From positions 1-64,000 of the forward strand of contig JARGSG010000134.1 of assembly GCA_030374805.1 (NCBI GenBank): a stretch of 64,000 nt of DNA, in the 5' to 3' direction. The notes beneath the pieces are model-generated. The model ran no database searches and was not told where the DNA came from. It was given only the letters and a program-made list of their open reading frames with translations. Each line of letters begins with the position of its first letter. Position 1 is the stretch's first letter. This stretch comes from Gracilaria gracilis (taxonomy: Eukaryota; Rhodophyta; Florideophyceae; Gracilariales; Gracilariaceae). Of this stretch, positions 1 to 9,657 are shown piece after piece. The position numbers were made by a program, and so were the translations under genes.

Positions 1-215
1 TCGGCGTACCGGTCTTCCGGTGGTACTGAAGTACTTTCGAGCGGGGCAGGTGCTCGATAGGTTCGTGTGTGTCCTCCGAAGGGGGGTAGCTGTACCAGCG
101 GACTTGGTATACCAGCTCTCCAGTAGAGTCTAGGCCGTGTTTGACTATACGGTCCACTACGAACTCGCGTTCGTAGACACTCCGCTCTGGCGCCTTGACC
201 AGTGGGTCCTCGCCA
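1..215 (-). CDS. Chromovirus A: chromodomain at pol C-terminus (partial)
   Basis: Read on the minus strand this stretch encodes a complete chromodomain, the module that directs chromoviral integrase to modified chromatin. It opens with SVYEREFVVDRIV, has the aromatic core VRWYSY and ends with HEPIEHLP, followed by a short basic tail that runs off the window at base 1. The same layout ends the pol of chromovirus B at 17.05-17.27 kb. It is in the same reading frame as the integrase frame at 1280-2668, but that frame is interrupted in the linker. The remaining 3' end and 3' LTR of the element lie outside the window. Confidence 0.8.
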
Positions 216-1279
216 GAGGCGTTCGATGGGTCCTCGTTAGCGAGGCGGACTGCTCTTCCACTGTCGTGGCGATCGCGGTGATGGCCTTCGACTTCCGTCT
301 AGGCGGCAATGCATCCTGTATACCCAGGTCTCGGTTGCGCTCCCCAGGGAGCTCCTCGGAGGGTTACGCTCCCCAGTGAGGGGTCTGGAGCCACTTGCTT
401 CTGCGGTTGCTGTGGGATCCCGTCTGAACGGACTCCGAGCTTCCGGTGTTCCGGCGAGATCGTCCCCATCGACGGGAAACCAACCTCCGTGTGAGGGGCT
501 AGCGAGCGGTGTTCCGTTACGCTCGTTGACGACGGTTCGCGCCGCCCACGGCGGACTGTGTGGTACCAACCGTCGCGGCGCCGTGGTGAGCCGTATCAAT
601 TACGGATCTCCCGGTTTTTGACGGGCTCATCACTCTCCGTGGCACGCGCGTGCCCACGGCGTGCGTTGTCATACGCATTGTCATCCTTCAAGGGAGGCGG
701 TTCATCCACTGTGCGTGGCCGTGTCCCGCCGTGCGCGCGTCCAACTTAATTGGCTTCTGTCCACCTAGAGTGGTGTCCACCTGTACTGATGTGGCCGTGT
801 GCCTGCGGTTTGCGTGCCATTATCGACCAAGTCGATTGCACCTCCCAAACTTGGGTCTGCCGTCACAGCACGGTCTTTACCAACCAATTTCTCTTCCGAA
901 TGATCGGTCTCCCCCGCTGTCGGGGCAACATCGGTCTCCTCTTCATTCCGCAGTAGCGGTGCGTCGCCAGGTGTGCTCCGGACGTCGGGTTTTGAACGGC
1001 GCCGCTGCTGTTGCGGGTCTGCGCGTCCTGTTTGGGCGTAGTCTCTCTAAGTGAGGACTTTCTTGCAGCGGCGACGTTGAAGACCATAACTGGGCATCCC
1101 GTGACATTGGGCTTTCGACGGGGCGCTTACTGTCACACGTCCGTGCGTTCTCCGTCCGCGACGGCAAAGCAACCTCCACTCCGTTCCTGGCGGTGTCCCG
1201 CGAGGGTGCAGTATCCGTTTGCAACGGCGTAGACTGCAAAGGAGCGGTGCACCCTGAATGAGCGTCCCCCTCCCCCTCC
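216..1279 (-). pseudogene. Chromovirus A: frameshifted linker between integrase and chromodomain
   Basis: This is low-complexity, Pro/Arg/Ser/Thr-rich coding remnant. The best continuation of pol lies in a different frame at about 943-1330, where PAAPAKEGEGD matches VAPSKEGEGN at the equivalent place in chromovirus B (about 16.05 kb). A frameshift therefore sits near 1290-1330, and at least one more change is needed to reach the chromodomain frame. No catalytic motif is visible. Linkers between integrase and chromodomain are poorly conserved, so I annotate it by position and local similarity only. Confidence 0.55.
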
Positions 1280-2668
1280 TTAGCTGGAGCGGCGGGGCCC
1301 GGAGCGATAATCCCAGTAGTGGGCACGATGCGTGTGTGCACATACGCATCTGGCCCAATTTTCGGGGGTACGTTCCGATTCCGTAGGGAGGTCGGCCAGA
1401 CCGCGCGCGGCGTGCGGTAGAATTGACAGGCCGAGCGGGGCGTCCCTGCTAATAACCAGAGGCGCTGCCGGGGTAGCATCCGACCTGGTCAGTCGGGGAT
1501 GGGCTTCTTGCACGGTGGGTTCCGGCGGTGGTGCCGGCGTAACGCGATCACGCGAGAAGCGTTCGTGTTCACCCTTGACGTCAAGGACAACCATTGTATC
1601 GGTAGTAGAAATAACCCTGTTAGGGCCGTGCGCTATCGGAGAAAGTTTATGGCGTTTCTCTTTTTCCGGATTGTAGTATTCTTTCCGGAGAAATACATAG
1701 CCACCTTCCTTGATGTGTGGGGCATTCTTTCGCACACGTGCGTCGAAGTTCCGCTTGTAGGCGGCTTGTGCCTTAGCGATTTGCTGCCCAACTACGGGAA
1801 TGATTTGCTTCAGCCATTGCTTCCAGGCGTCCCTGTGTAGACGGGGTGAAGAGAACTTATCCAGCGTAGGTTGGGGCTCGACAGCCACCGATGGTGGGAC
1901 ACGCGATAAGACCAGTTCAAACGGAGAGATCTGGGTAGTGCGATGTACCTGCGTATTGTAGGCATATGTCACCGCATCGGTGTAGAGATCCCATTCCGAC
2001 GGGTGGTCGGCGACAAAGGTTCGCAGCGCATTCAGCATGGTGCGATTGAAGCGCTCCACCTGGCCGTTACTTTGCGGATGGCAGGTCGTAGTAAACCAGT
2101 TCTTAATGTCCAGTATTCGACAAACGTCCTGGAAGAACTTCGCAGTGAATTGCGACCCATTCTCCGATAGTAAATCAATCGGCGGTCCGTAGACAAACAC
2201 CCAGTGAGTTACGAAAGCTTGCGCGACCGCACTGGCGGTGATCTTCGTCAGAGGAACTGTCCGCACGAGCTTAGAAAAGCGGTCGGTTATGACCAGTAAA
2301 AACCGATTACCTCGGCGTGTCCTGATAAACTCGCCGAGTATGTCAATCGCCACGAACTCGAGTGGGGCCCTTGCGGGGAAGAGTACCAACTGTTTGGAGT
2401 ACTTCCGCAGTTTGACGCGGTTCTTTGCACAACCAGAACATCCACGAGCAGTGGCATACGCATCAAACGCCATAGCTGGCCAGTAGAAGTCCTTTCTGAG
2501 GGTGTAGTACAACTTCCTTCCACCAGGGTGGGCTGACAACTTCGCGTAATGCGACAGATGCAAGACTCGAGATTGAAGCGAGTGGGGTACCACAATCTGT
2601 GGCCGGTCAGTAACCGTTCGAACCAAGAATCCTTGGTCGTTTATGCCAAAAGGCAGTTGAGCTCCCAC
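1280..2668 (-). CDS. Chromovirus A: integrase
   Basis: An open frame of 462 codons. The N-terminal zinc-binding HHCC domain is visible around residues 37-80, ending CSGC. The catalytic core follows: first Asp in EFVAIDIL (about 109), glutamate partner in NGQVERFN (about 205). The second catalytic Asp, normally in a D-N-G motif, is read here as SENGSQF (about 169), an Asp to Glu change; chromovirus B keeps SDNGKQF. A GPY/F-like C-terminal domain follows around residues 325-375. The protein inserts retroelement cDNA into the genome. The first residues continue from the pol polyprotein upstream, so the methionine is unlikely to be a true start. Confidence 0.88.
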   Translation of the reverse strand: MGAQLPFGINDQGFLVRTVTDRPQIVVPHSLQSRVLHLSHYAKLSAHPGGRKLYYTLRKDFYWPAMAFDAYATARGCSGCAKNRVKLRKYSKQLVLFPARAPLEFVAIDILGEFIRTRRGNRFLLVITDRFSKLVRTVPLTKITASAVAQAFVTHWVFVYGPPIDLLSENGSQFTAKFFQDVCRILDIKNWFTTTCHPQSNGQVERFNRTMLNALRTFVADHPSEWDLYTDAVTYAYNTQVHRTTQISPFELVLSRVPPSVAVEPQPTLDKFSSPRLHRDAWKQWLKQIIPVVGQQIAKAQAAYKRNFDARVRKNAPHIKEGGYVFLRKEYYNPEKEKRHKLSPIAHGPNRVISTTDTMVVLDVKGEHERFSRDRVTPAPPPEPTVQEAHPRLTRSDATPAAPLVISRDAPLGLSILPHAARGLADLPTESERTPENWARCVCAHTHRAHYWDYRSGPRRSS

Positions 2669-4427
2669 CGTTCAGACGGGCACGAACCTTATTGCAAAAC
2701 GGGTCCGTATACTGTTCCCGAATCAATTCTTCCGGTGTTATCGGCACGAACGATCCCGGTACTGGCTCCGTATCTGAAACGGCTAAGACAGCGTCATAGA
2801 CGTCCCATCCTTCCAAATCTTCGTCTTCCGTCATCCTCCATAAAGAAGCAGGGTATTTCCAGATCATCGACTGGCTCAGCTTCGGCCCGCAGTCGGTAAG
2901 CGGGAAAGTGACATCAGCCTGAGTGTTCAGGTTTCCCTTCTTGTACTGCACGTCGAAGTCGAACTCCGATAATCTTAGCCTCCACCGCATCAAGCGGCCA
3001 GAGGGCTCCGCAATCGAGAGAAAGCCATCGCAGAGCCGAATGGTCGGTATGAACGGTATAATGTCCTCCCATGAGGTACGGTCGCAGCGTCTGGAGAGCC
3101 CAGACTACTGCTAAGCATTCTTTTTCGGGTACCGAGTAATTCCTTTCATGCACGTTAAGGCTTCGAGACCAAAAACCAATTGGAAGTCGTTCGCCACTCT
3201 CCGTGGTCTGAAACAGGGCACAGCCGATCTGAAAATTGCTGGCATCCGTATCGATGGCATAGGGCAATTCGAGTTTCGGCAGGGAAAGAATTGGCGGCGA
3301 AGTTACTGCGTCAATGAGCGATGAGAATGCCGTTGCCTTACGGTCATCGAATGGTTCCAGTTTCACTGGCTGTCCCTTTCGGCAAGATTTCATTCAATGG
3401 AGCTGCTATATCCGCGAAGTGCGGAATAAAACGGCGGTAGACATTGCAAAGGCCGAGGAAGGATCGCAGTTCTGTTTGCGTCCGTGGGTGTTTAGCCTCC
3501 TTGAGGGACCGCACGCGTACAGCGTCTATCGATAGCCGTCCCGGACGGATTATGTGGCCGAGATATTTCACGGTATCCGGTAAAGAACTACGCACTTCTT
3601 CTACTTCAGGGTAATGCCTGCCTCCCGTAGGACTCGCAATCACCTCCCGAACGGTGGGTCAAGTGCTCGTCCAGGTTACTGGAGAACACAATGATGTCAT
3701 CCAGGTATACCAGGCATGTTTTCCACTTAAAGCGGGCAAGCAAAATGTCCACTGCTCTTTGGAATGTGGCAGGGGCGTTCGTGAGCCCGAAGGGCATCCG
3801 GTTGAATCGGTATAGTCCTTGATGACATACAAACGCCGTTTTATCACGGTCCTCTGCCCTAACTGGGGACTTGCCAATATCCCCAGTTCGCGTCGAGGGT
3901 CGTGAACACTTTTGCGCTTCCGAGCGAATCGATACATTCGTCCATCCTCGGGATGGGATACACATCCTTGACGGTAGCCGCGTTAAGCTTGCGGTAATCG
4001 ATACAAAAAACGCCAAGACCCATCGGGTTTGGGAGCGAGTACCACGGGCGAGGCCCATGGCGACTGGGGCCGGTTCAATGACTCCGGCGCGGAGCATCTT
4101 CTCGACTTGAGTCTTCTCTTCTTCCCGGGCTGTTGGTCCTGCCCTGTAGGGGTGTTGCGAGATTGGCCGAGTGTTCGGCATCAAATCTATCCGATGTTCG
4201 GTGATCCCAATTTTCCCAAGGGAACCGTCCCACATGGGGGTGAACTCACATAGCATATCCCGTAACTTCTCACGGTGAGACTCTGGGACATGGTTAAAGT
4301 CTAGAGACTCGAGCTCCTGTACGGGGTCCTTCTTCTCAGATCCAGGTGATTCTGGCCTTCCCTTCCGACAGTGTCGGCGTTTGCTTCTTTCGACGAGTTC
4401 AACACTTCTTTACCCGACGAGTTCGGC
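2669..4427 (-). pseudogene. Chromovirus A: reverse transcriptase and RNase H, multiple frameshifts
   Basis: The RT and RNase H parts of pol, broken over at least three frames. RT hallmarks are [13 protein letters not shown] followed by the active-site YLDD (codons at 3696-3707). The segment holding the first catalytic Asp (about 3840-3960) is out of frame. RNase H is recognised at 2914-3393 by AIDTDASN, EKECLAVVWAL and VHTDHSAL, which carry its acidic residues. Upstream of RT, a stretch ending GITEHRIDL matches TEHRIDLLPN in chromovirus B. With these breaks no full-length pol can be made from this copy. Confidence 0.85.
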
Positions 4428-5462
4428 TCAGCGTCTCTCCGACGAAGTCTTTGGTGCAGTTGTGTCAGCGCACTTCCCCTCTCCCTCCTCAGCTTCAAGA
4501 ATTCCGAGAACCTCGGCGGTAGAGACCTGTGTGGGTACAATAGCCACCGGGTGTGGTAACATGGAACCAATAACTTGGTTCTTTACCAACCTCTGTTGGG
4601 AGGAGCTGAAATGAGCAACCAATACTCTGAAGGGCTTTTCTGGCTCAACGAGTACAATCCCATTCGCGAGGGGCCACGTTCTGCGCCTTTCGTAAAGGTG
4701 AGGCAATGGCTGAACGGTTTGCAGGCCGTGCTGTAGGGACGTGACCGTGACCCATGTCTGGGACTCCGGTGGAAGGCAAATAGACCGAGCCACTCGGAGC
4801 TTCGTAGATGAACGGTGCGATTCCGCTGGCTGCTGGGCCACTGGCAATGGAACTTGCTTCTTGAAAGCCTTTCGTAAAGGTCGCCGAACAATTGGCGCTG
4901 TTGTGCCGTCCTCCAGCTCGACGGTCCTTTTCCGTGGTCGAATTGCTTCGACAAAACGGTCGCAGAAATCACATCCGAGTATGACCGGCGCAGCTAAACG
5001 CTTGCAGACTATAAAGTCCAAGCGGACAACGCAACGGCCAAGCCTGACAATCAGGTCAATTACTCCCACGATTGAAAGGGGCCTATTGTTTGCATCCGCT
5101 ATCTCGGTCGGCGGGGCCGGCCGAATCTGAGACAATAACTGCGGCGGAATAAGCGATTGAACCAAAAAGTTTGGACCAGCACCCGTGTCGAGAACGGACA
5201 ACTGCCGAACCACATAATGGTCGGATATCCCGAGGTCGGCGAAAACTTTGTAGTTTCGTTTCGCCATGACCAGGACTCTATCCGGAGCGCGGAAATTGCG
5301 TGACCGTACCCACGGGCGACGGAGAACACCGAGATGTTCCGAGTCCACGTCTGTCGTGGCCATCTTCCTCGTAAGGATCGTGACCGGGGAGCGAGGCTTT
5401 GCAACCTCCGGCGCAGTTGAGCTCGACTGCGTTTGCGCCGCTCCTTCAAAGGAGGCTCCCAT
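4428..5462 (-). CDS. Chromovirus A: aspartic protease, start of pol
   Basis: 344 codons. The retropepsin active-site motif VLDTGAGPNF is at residues 89-98 and the second conserved segment PVILGCDFCDRF follows about 75 residues later. The enzyme cleaves the Gag-Pol polyprotein. The first ATG lies three bases after the gag stop codon (TGAGCATG on the minus strand), in the -1 frame relative to gag, so pol is probably expressed either by restart after termination or by -1 slippage at GAAAAAC just before the gag stop. The frame ends in a Glu/Ser-rich stretch before the broken RT. Confidence 0.85.
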   Translation of the reverse strand: MGASFEGAAQTQSSSTAPEVAKPRSPVTILTRKMATTDVDSEHLGVLRRPWVRSRNFRAPDRVLVMAKRNYKVFADLGISDHYVVRQLSVLDTGAGPNFLVQSLIPPQLLSQIRPAPPTEIADANNRPLSIVGVIDLIVRLGRCVVRLDFIVCKRLAAPVILGCDFCDRFVEAIRPRKRTVELEDGTTAPIVRRPLRKAFKKQVPLPVAQQPAESHRSSTKLRVARSICLPPESQTWVTVTSLQHGLQTVQPLPHLYERRRTWPLANGIVLVEPEKPFRVLVAHFSSSQQRLVKNQVIGSMLPHPVAIVPTQVSTAEVLGILEAEEGEGKCADTTAPKTSSERR

Positions 5463-5464
5463 GC

Positions 5465-7498
5465 TCAGTTTTTCTGAGCGTCGCCGCTATTTTGCGGAAC
5501 CGCTGGGCTCGGAAATGCGGCTGCTGCTTCACCATAATGCGGTGAAGATTCCTGTTTTCCAGGCTGAGTATCCGCCTTCGCACGAAGGTACGATTTGTCG
5601 GGAACACGTTCCCGCTCGGCGGGCGTCAACGACTCATAATGGAGAACAATTTTTGCCATCTCCCTGAATGGTAACATACAGTTCGGGGCAATATGACCAG
5701 GTCTGTAGCAAACATGGCATATGAGCTGGCGAAGAGAATCCGCATTGGGCGGCCTTCGTTCCTGTCTCGGGGGGTAGGGATCCCTCCACCCGGGACGGGA
5801 GTTTCTGTATCCGCCAGAGTGCGGCACTGGCAATGCCGGAACATGATTACCGGCGTACAGAGCAGGATCCGAATCTTCGGTTGTCGGTCCCATCGTGGAT
5901 GGCAGGTCCGACGTTGCCAAAGATTGGTCACTCTGCACTAGGTGCACGTTGTCGTAGTTGGCATGGGCTGAACCTCTCGATTGATGCTGTGATAGATCTC
6001 TCTCTTCCAGATGGAATAGACGGCGTGTGCGAGACTTAATGCCGGCACGTGCCCGTGCCGCATCACCCTCAGCTTGGGCAAATTGAACCAGCTCCAAGTA
6101 GGAGATCTTGCGCTCGTTCTCCCGATAACGGGCTACCAAAGTCCTAATCGAGGGAACCAAGCCATCCACAAACATGGTACATCGCTCGGCCGCGGAGTAG
6201 ACGTTCCCACAGCGATGAAAGGCCTTATTCAACCGTGTAGAATAAACGGTCTCCGTCTCTTCCGGTCCTTGCTTCGTGTCGCGCAATGCGAGTATGGCCT
6301 CTTGAATTGCGTTCCCTGTAGCGTAGGATCGCAGGAGGTACTGTACAGCCTCTGGCCAACAGGTCACTCCTCCCTCGGAGGCACGAGACGATCCGCGGAC
6401 AGAGTTGTACTGATCCTCGGCCATAACTTTTAAAAAGTAAGGCAGTGCGATGTAGGCTTGCGCCTCAGACATCCGAAGTACATCGGCTTCCCCAACATAT
6501 CGGGCGAGAAAGTCCAACACTAGGATTGGATCCTGCCCAGAGAACTTATTGGGCTTCAGTGTGAGCTCCAGCCTCTTAATGTGGTCTTTCACTCGTCCAG
6601 TCCCGCGAGGGGTCCTTTCTTCACTGGAGTCTTCCAGCCGATAATATCGGTACGACAGCAACTTCCGATACAATAAATTCGTCGGCTTCAGTTCCTTGAG
6701 TCCAAGGTGCTTTCGTCCTTTAGAACGGCTCCGGGCAACGCCTTGCGTGGCCTCGGTGGCCCGGAAACGGGTAGCACGAGAGCGTGGGGGCTCGTCCTCA
6801 CTTTCCGAAGAATCGGTTGACGAAACCCTGACTTGGGCATTAGACTCAGAGGATGAAGAAGAGGACGAATCAGGTTCCAATTTAACCTTTCTCTTCTTTC
6901 CCGCATGGCGGTCCTTGGAGCGGTGCAACTTCTGAGAACCTTCGGAAACCGGCACGCCGGGCGCCACAGCATCGTGAATGATGGTGTGCTCGACCGTTTC
7001 CAGACGGGCCGCTAAGCGGTTTAAACGATCAGCTGCCTGCTCATGCAGGACAGCCGATTCCTTTCGGTCTTCCATGATCTGGTTGACATCAGACCGTAAG
7101 ACACGGACGTCTTGCGAAACATCCCGAACATCGGCTTCGTACAGCCGTTGCCGGAGTTTCGTAATGTTGTGAATCAGAGCCACGTGAGAGTTTTGCATCA
7201 CGCGCACTTGTGCCTCTAATTCACGGAGGGTATACTCGTCGGACCTCGACGACATGGCTTCAGCCGCTTGCGCGGAATTAGCCGGTCCTTGAGCGGGTGG
7301 GGCCCCATTGTTGGTACGGGGACCCCGGGAAGCCGGTGCTTGAGCGTTATAACGCGGGACGTTCAGTACATCCGTTGGTAACGGCGGGAGGCTCTGAGCC
7401 AGTCCAGATGATTCCGGTGGTCCGGCAATTGGGCCAGGTGCAGACCCAGCCTTCGAGCGACCGTTGTTACGGCGAGATGTCATTGTCCGCCGAAGCAA
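5465..7498 (-). CDS. Chromovirus A: Gag
   Basis: An intact 677-codon frame. The N-terminal third is Pro/Ala-rich and then coiled-coil-like; a Ser/Glu-rich acidic stretch follows (about residues 210-245); the central part (about 270-470) is the retrotransposon Gag capsid domain, containing RKLLSYRYYRLEDSSEER, a string conserved in chromovirus B; a CCHC zinc knuckle CHVCYRPGHIAPNC lies near residue 590. Gag packages the element RNA. Length is generous for the family because of the N-terminal extension. It is the only full-length coding frame left in element A, although the 5' LTR and PBS are also present. Confidence 0.9.
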   Translation of the reverse strand: MLRRTMTSRRNNGRSKAGSAPGPIAGPPESSGLAQSLPPLPTDVLNVPRYNAQAPASRGPRTNNGAPPAQGPANSAQAAEAMSSRSDEYTLRELEAQVRVMQNSHVALIHNITKLRQRLYEADVRDVSQDVRVLRSDVNQIMEDRKESAVLHEQAADRLNRLAARLETVEHTIIHDAVAPGVPVSEGSQKLHRSKDRHAGKKRKVKLEPDSSSSSSSESNAQVRVSSTDSSESEDEPPRSRATRFRATEATQGVARSRSKGRKHLGLKELKPTNLLYRKLLSYRYYRLEDSSEERTPRGTGRVKDHIKRLELTLKPNKFSGQDPILVLDFLARYVGEADVLRMSEAQAYIALPYFLKVMAEDQYNSVRGSSRASEGGVTCWPEAVQYLLRSYATGNAIQEAILALRDTKQGPEETETVYSTRLNKAFHRCGNVYSAAERCTMFVDGLVPSIRTLVARYRENERKISYLELVQFAQAEGDAARARAGIKSRTRRLFHLEERDLSQHQSRGSAHANYDNVHLVQSDQSLATSDLPSTMGPTTEDSDPALYAGNHVPALPVPHSGGYRNSRPGWRDPYPPRQERRPPNADSLRQLICHVCYRPGHIAPNCMLPFREMAKIVLHYESLTPAERERVPDKSYLRAKADTQPGKQESSPHYGEAAAAFPSPAVPQNSGDAQKN

Positions 7499-7566
7499 TC
7501 GGGAGTTTTAAACGAACGGATGTGCATCAGTTTCCACTACAACAAAAGTTGGCCAGAAAGCCGATT

Positions 7567-7582
7567 GTAGGTCGGGAGACCA
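7567..7582 (-). promoter_or_regulatory. Chromovirus A: primer-binding site
   Basis: On the minus strand TGGTCTCCCGACCTAC begins a few bases after the inferred end of the 5' LTR and 70 bases before gag. The first 12 bases are identical to the PBS of chromoviruses B (9551) and C (56510), so all three families appear to use the same tRNA primer. I cannot name the tRNA. Confidence 0.7.
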
Positions 7583-7584
7583 CT

Positions 7585-8338
7585 TGTGGGGCAAAGCCGG
7601 GAACGGAAGGAAAGAACACAAACCGCGCCAGCGGCTACGCAACCAAGGTGTTCAGCCTTGCTCCCTATTGGGGCAGAGCAGTGGCAGAACCCTCCGATGA
7701 GGCCGACACGTGCCGGGCGTTACTCCGGGCGGCCTCTTCCTGACTTACAGACGGAGGTTGAGGGTGGCAATCGGGGTGCCAACAGGATGGATTCCACTGG
7801 GTGTGGCGTATCCCGTAGCAAAAGGGGCGAGATAGAAGGTAGCAAAGTGAGCCGCACTGCGGAGCACAGACTCGTGAGAGCGGTGAATAATCCCGAGACA
7901 AAAAAGGGCAAACCTGTACAACAGGGCGAAGTGTAACGAAGCCGTAAGACGGGAAAACAGAAAGAGTGTATGGAAGAATGATCAATAAGAGGCCGTAACG
8001 ACGGATCGGTGCTTCTCGGTGACGGAGGTGGATAACTTGTCCGGATAAGCGGCGGTATTCCCCGGGAATGGGGCGAAAGACCGTGCGCAAGCGGAACTCA
8101 AGCTAGAGCCAAGGCCTCGTTGAGGTTTACTTCCCCGTACAGTGGCGGCAAGTGCCGCCACTTATATATGGCTGACAAATATCACTAAAATATCTAAGTA
8201 CCCGGCACGCCGGCCAACACTACCCACGTGTACCTCCGTGGCACCCTTGCAACGGCGCATCCGGTAATCGGGCGCGGGCACACACGTGTCGCGCCAATCC
8301 TACCCTTCATAGGCGGATCCCTAATCCGCGCCCAATAG
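7585..8338 (-). repeat. Chromovirus A: 5' LTR (right limit approximate)
   Basis: The inner end is placed just before the PBS, where the minus strand reads CCCCACA (terminal CA). The outer end is a guess at the drop in GC near 8338. The stretch holds a TATA element and a perfect hairpin and no convincing coding frame. Its partner LTR is outside the window, so the limits cannot be confirmed by comparison. Confidence 0.5.
8141..8170 (-). promoter_or_regulatory. TATA box overlapping a perfect 10-bp hairpin in LTR A
   Basis: On the minus strand CATATATAAG (8170-8161) is followed at once by a perfect inverted repeat, 10-bp arms at 8141-8150 and 8153-8162 with a 2-base loop. A TATA box in this position fits the LTR promoter; the hairpin would fall at or just before the RNA 5' end. 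The promoter role is inferred. Confidence 0.5.
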
Positions 8339-8758
8339 GCAAATAGACTTCATAATAGTAGGAAGTTCAGCCGAAAATAACAACGGATATATGAGTGGCA
8401 TCCCCCTCAGTCCCTGCCAAGGGCAATTGCTCTACAATAATCCTGGCACATGCTTAGGCATTTCAAATTACGCCGGTGAAAACGCTAACGTTATAACTTT
8501 CTGGGCAGAGCAAAGTCGAACACCGGTCAATTTGGAACACGGACCTTTGAACGATCATCAGCCCCTAGTAGACGCAGCTAGTCTCATCTCTGCTGCTGCA
8601 AAGTTGACCAAAAGGCTCTCTGGACTACTCTCTACAAACACGAAAGATCAGAACAAAAATAGTGCGCTCCTTCTTTACAAAATCTGTATTATCCATCTTC
8701 ATTCTACATAAACAGTAAACGTCCTTCCCGTTCCCACGCCGCTTCAATTTAAATGATG
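8339..8758. other. Spacer between chromoviruses A and B
   Basis: About 420 bases, more AT-rich than the flanking LTRs. A 106-codon open frame exists on the plus strand but has no recognisable domain and no homologue elsewhere in the window. I see no other feature. Confidence 0.4.
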
Positions 8759-9542
8759 TGCAACGGCCTCCTTGAGGGATTCCCATGACTTAGTTATTTC
8801 CGACATGTCGGCTGGGTTAATTATGACTCCATACGATGGCCACAGTGGTGGATAAGACACGTGGGACACGGCAGAGTCCAGGAGGTTGGCACAGCATGGC
8901 TGGTAATTCTGTACCCTTTATGGGGGTATTCTAGATTATTATGGTATTTGCCGTACAGTACGGGAGGCGAGCTACACTACTTAGTGCGCCGGCCACTCTG
9001 CCGTCGCACTCAGTAGACCTCCCCCAACCAGGTTTTTGGCTCTAGACTGCTTCGCCTTCGGCGGTACTCAACTGCTCCTTGGAGGAATATTCCGTAGCCT
9101 ACGGACTGTCCATCCTCCCTGCATCCGCTAAACGAACCCACTATTGGGAGTATTTACCAATCGCTGTCGCATTCGCCCTTGTATAAGGTCTACACCGGCT
9201 CTGTCGTGTCCCTAACCACATCTCGTGGACTCCCCTTTTTTTTCTTTCCTTTCCATTTTTCCCCTTGCTTTTGGGTGGTTACTCCGTCACTCGCAGCCTG
9301 TGCTGAAACCGCGTTGCACTCGTCACACTGTGAACACTTTGCCTCCTTGGTGGATAACACACACACGCCGCTCACGCGGAATACCTTCTTGTCTCACCTT
9401 CCTACGCTCGTCGTGAAGGGTGACCTCGGCCTTACACCCCGACTTAGTCGTGTCATCCCTGGAAGGGGTTTGCTTGCTCTGCTATTTCGATTGAGGAAGA
9501 TCCCGAACGTCTTCGTGGTTCTTTTCCCATTGGAGCATTGCA
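8759..9542 (+). repeat. Chromovirus B: 5' LTR
   Basis: 784 bp, TGCAAC to ATTGCA with matching 5-bp inverted tips (TGCAA/TTGCA). It aligns over its full length with 19481-20264; in the roughly 165 bases I compared closely about 10 differ, so identity is near 94-95%. A TATA-like TATAAG at 9182 is a candidate promoter. Open frames here are incidental. Confidence 0.92.
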
Positions 9543-9550
9543 CTATAAAC

Positions 9551-9566
9551 TGGTCTCCCGACTTAG
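9551..9566 (+). promoter_or_regulatory. Chromovirus B: primer-binding site
   Basis: TGGTCTCCCGACTTAG, eight bases after the LTR end. The same 16 bases occur at 56510 after LTR C, and the first 12 after LTR A. This is where a tRNA 3' end would prime minus-strand DNA synthesis. Confidence 0.75.
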
Positions 9567-9657
9567 AAAATTATTGGTGTGTTTTTTTCCCTCTTTGAGG
9601 TGACTTATCTACTTTTCTGGAAGATTCCGTGTTTCTCCCGTTGAACGCTACTTACCG

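Noticed and set aside
8391..8711. 106-codon open frame between chromoviruses A and B
   Set aside because: No domain, no homologue in the window and no supporting context.
9179..9598. Open frames of 60-140 codons inside both LTR B copies
   Set aside because: They lie wholly within LTR sequence, are repeated in both LTRs and have no protein features.
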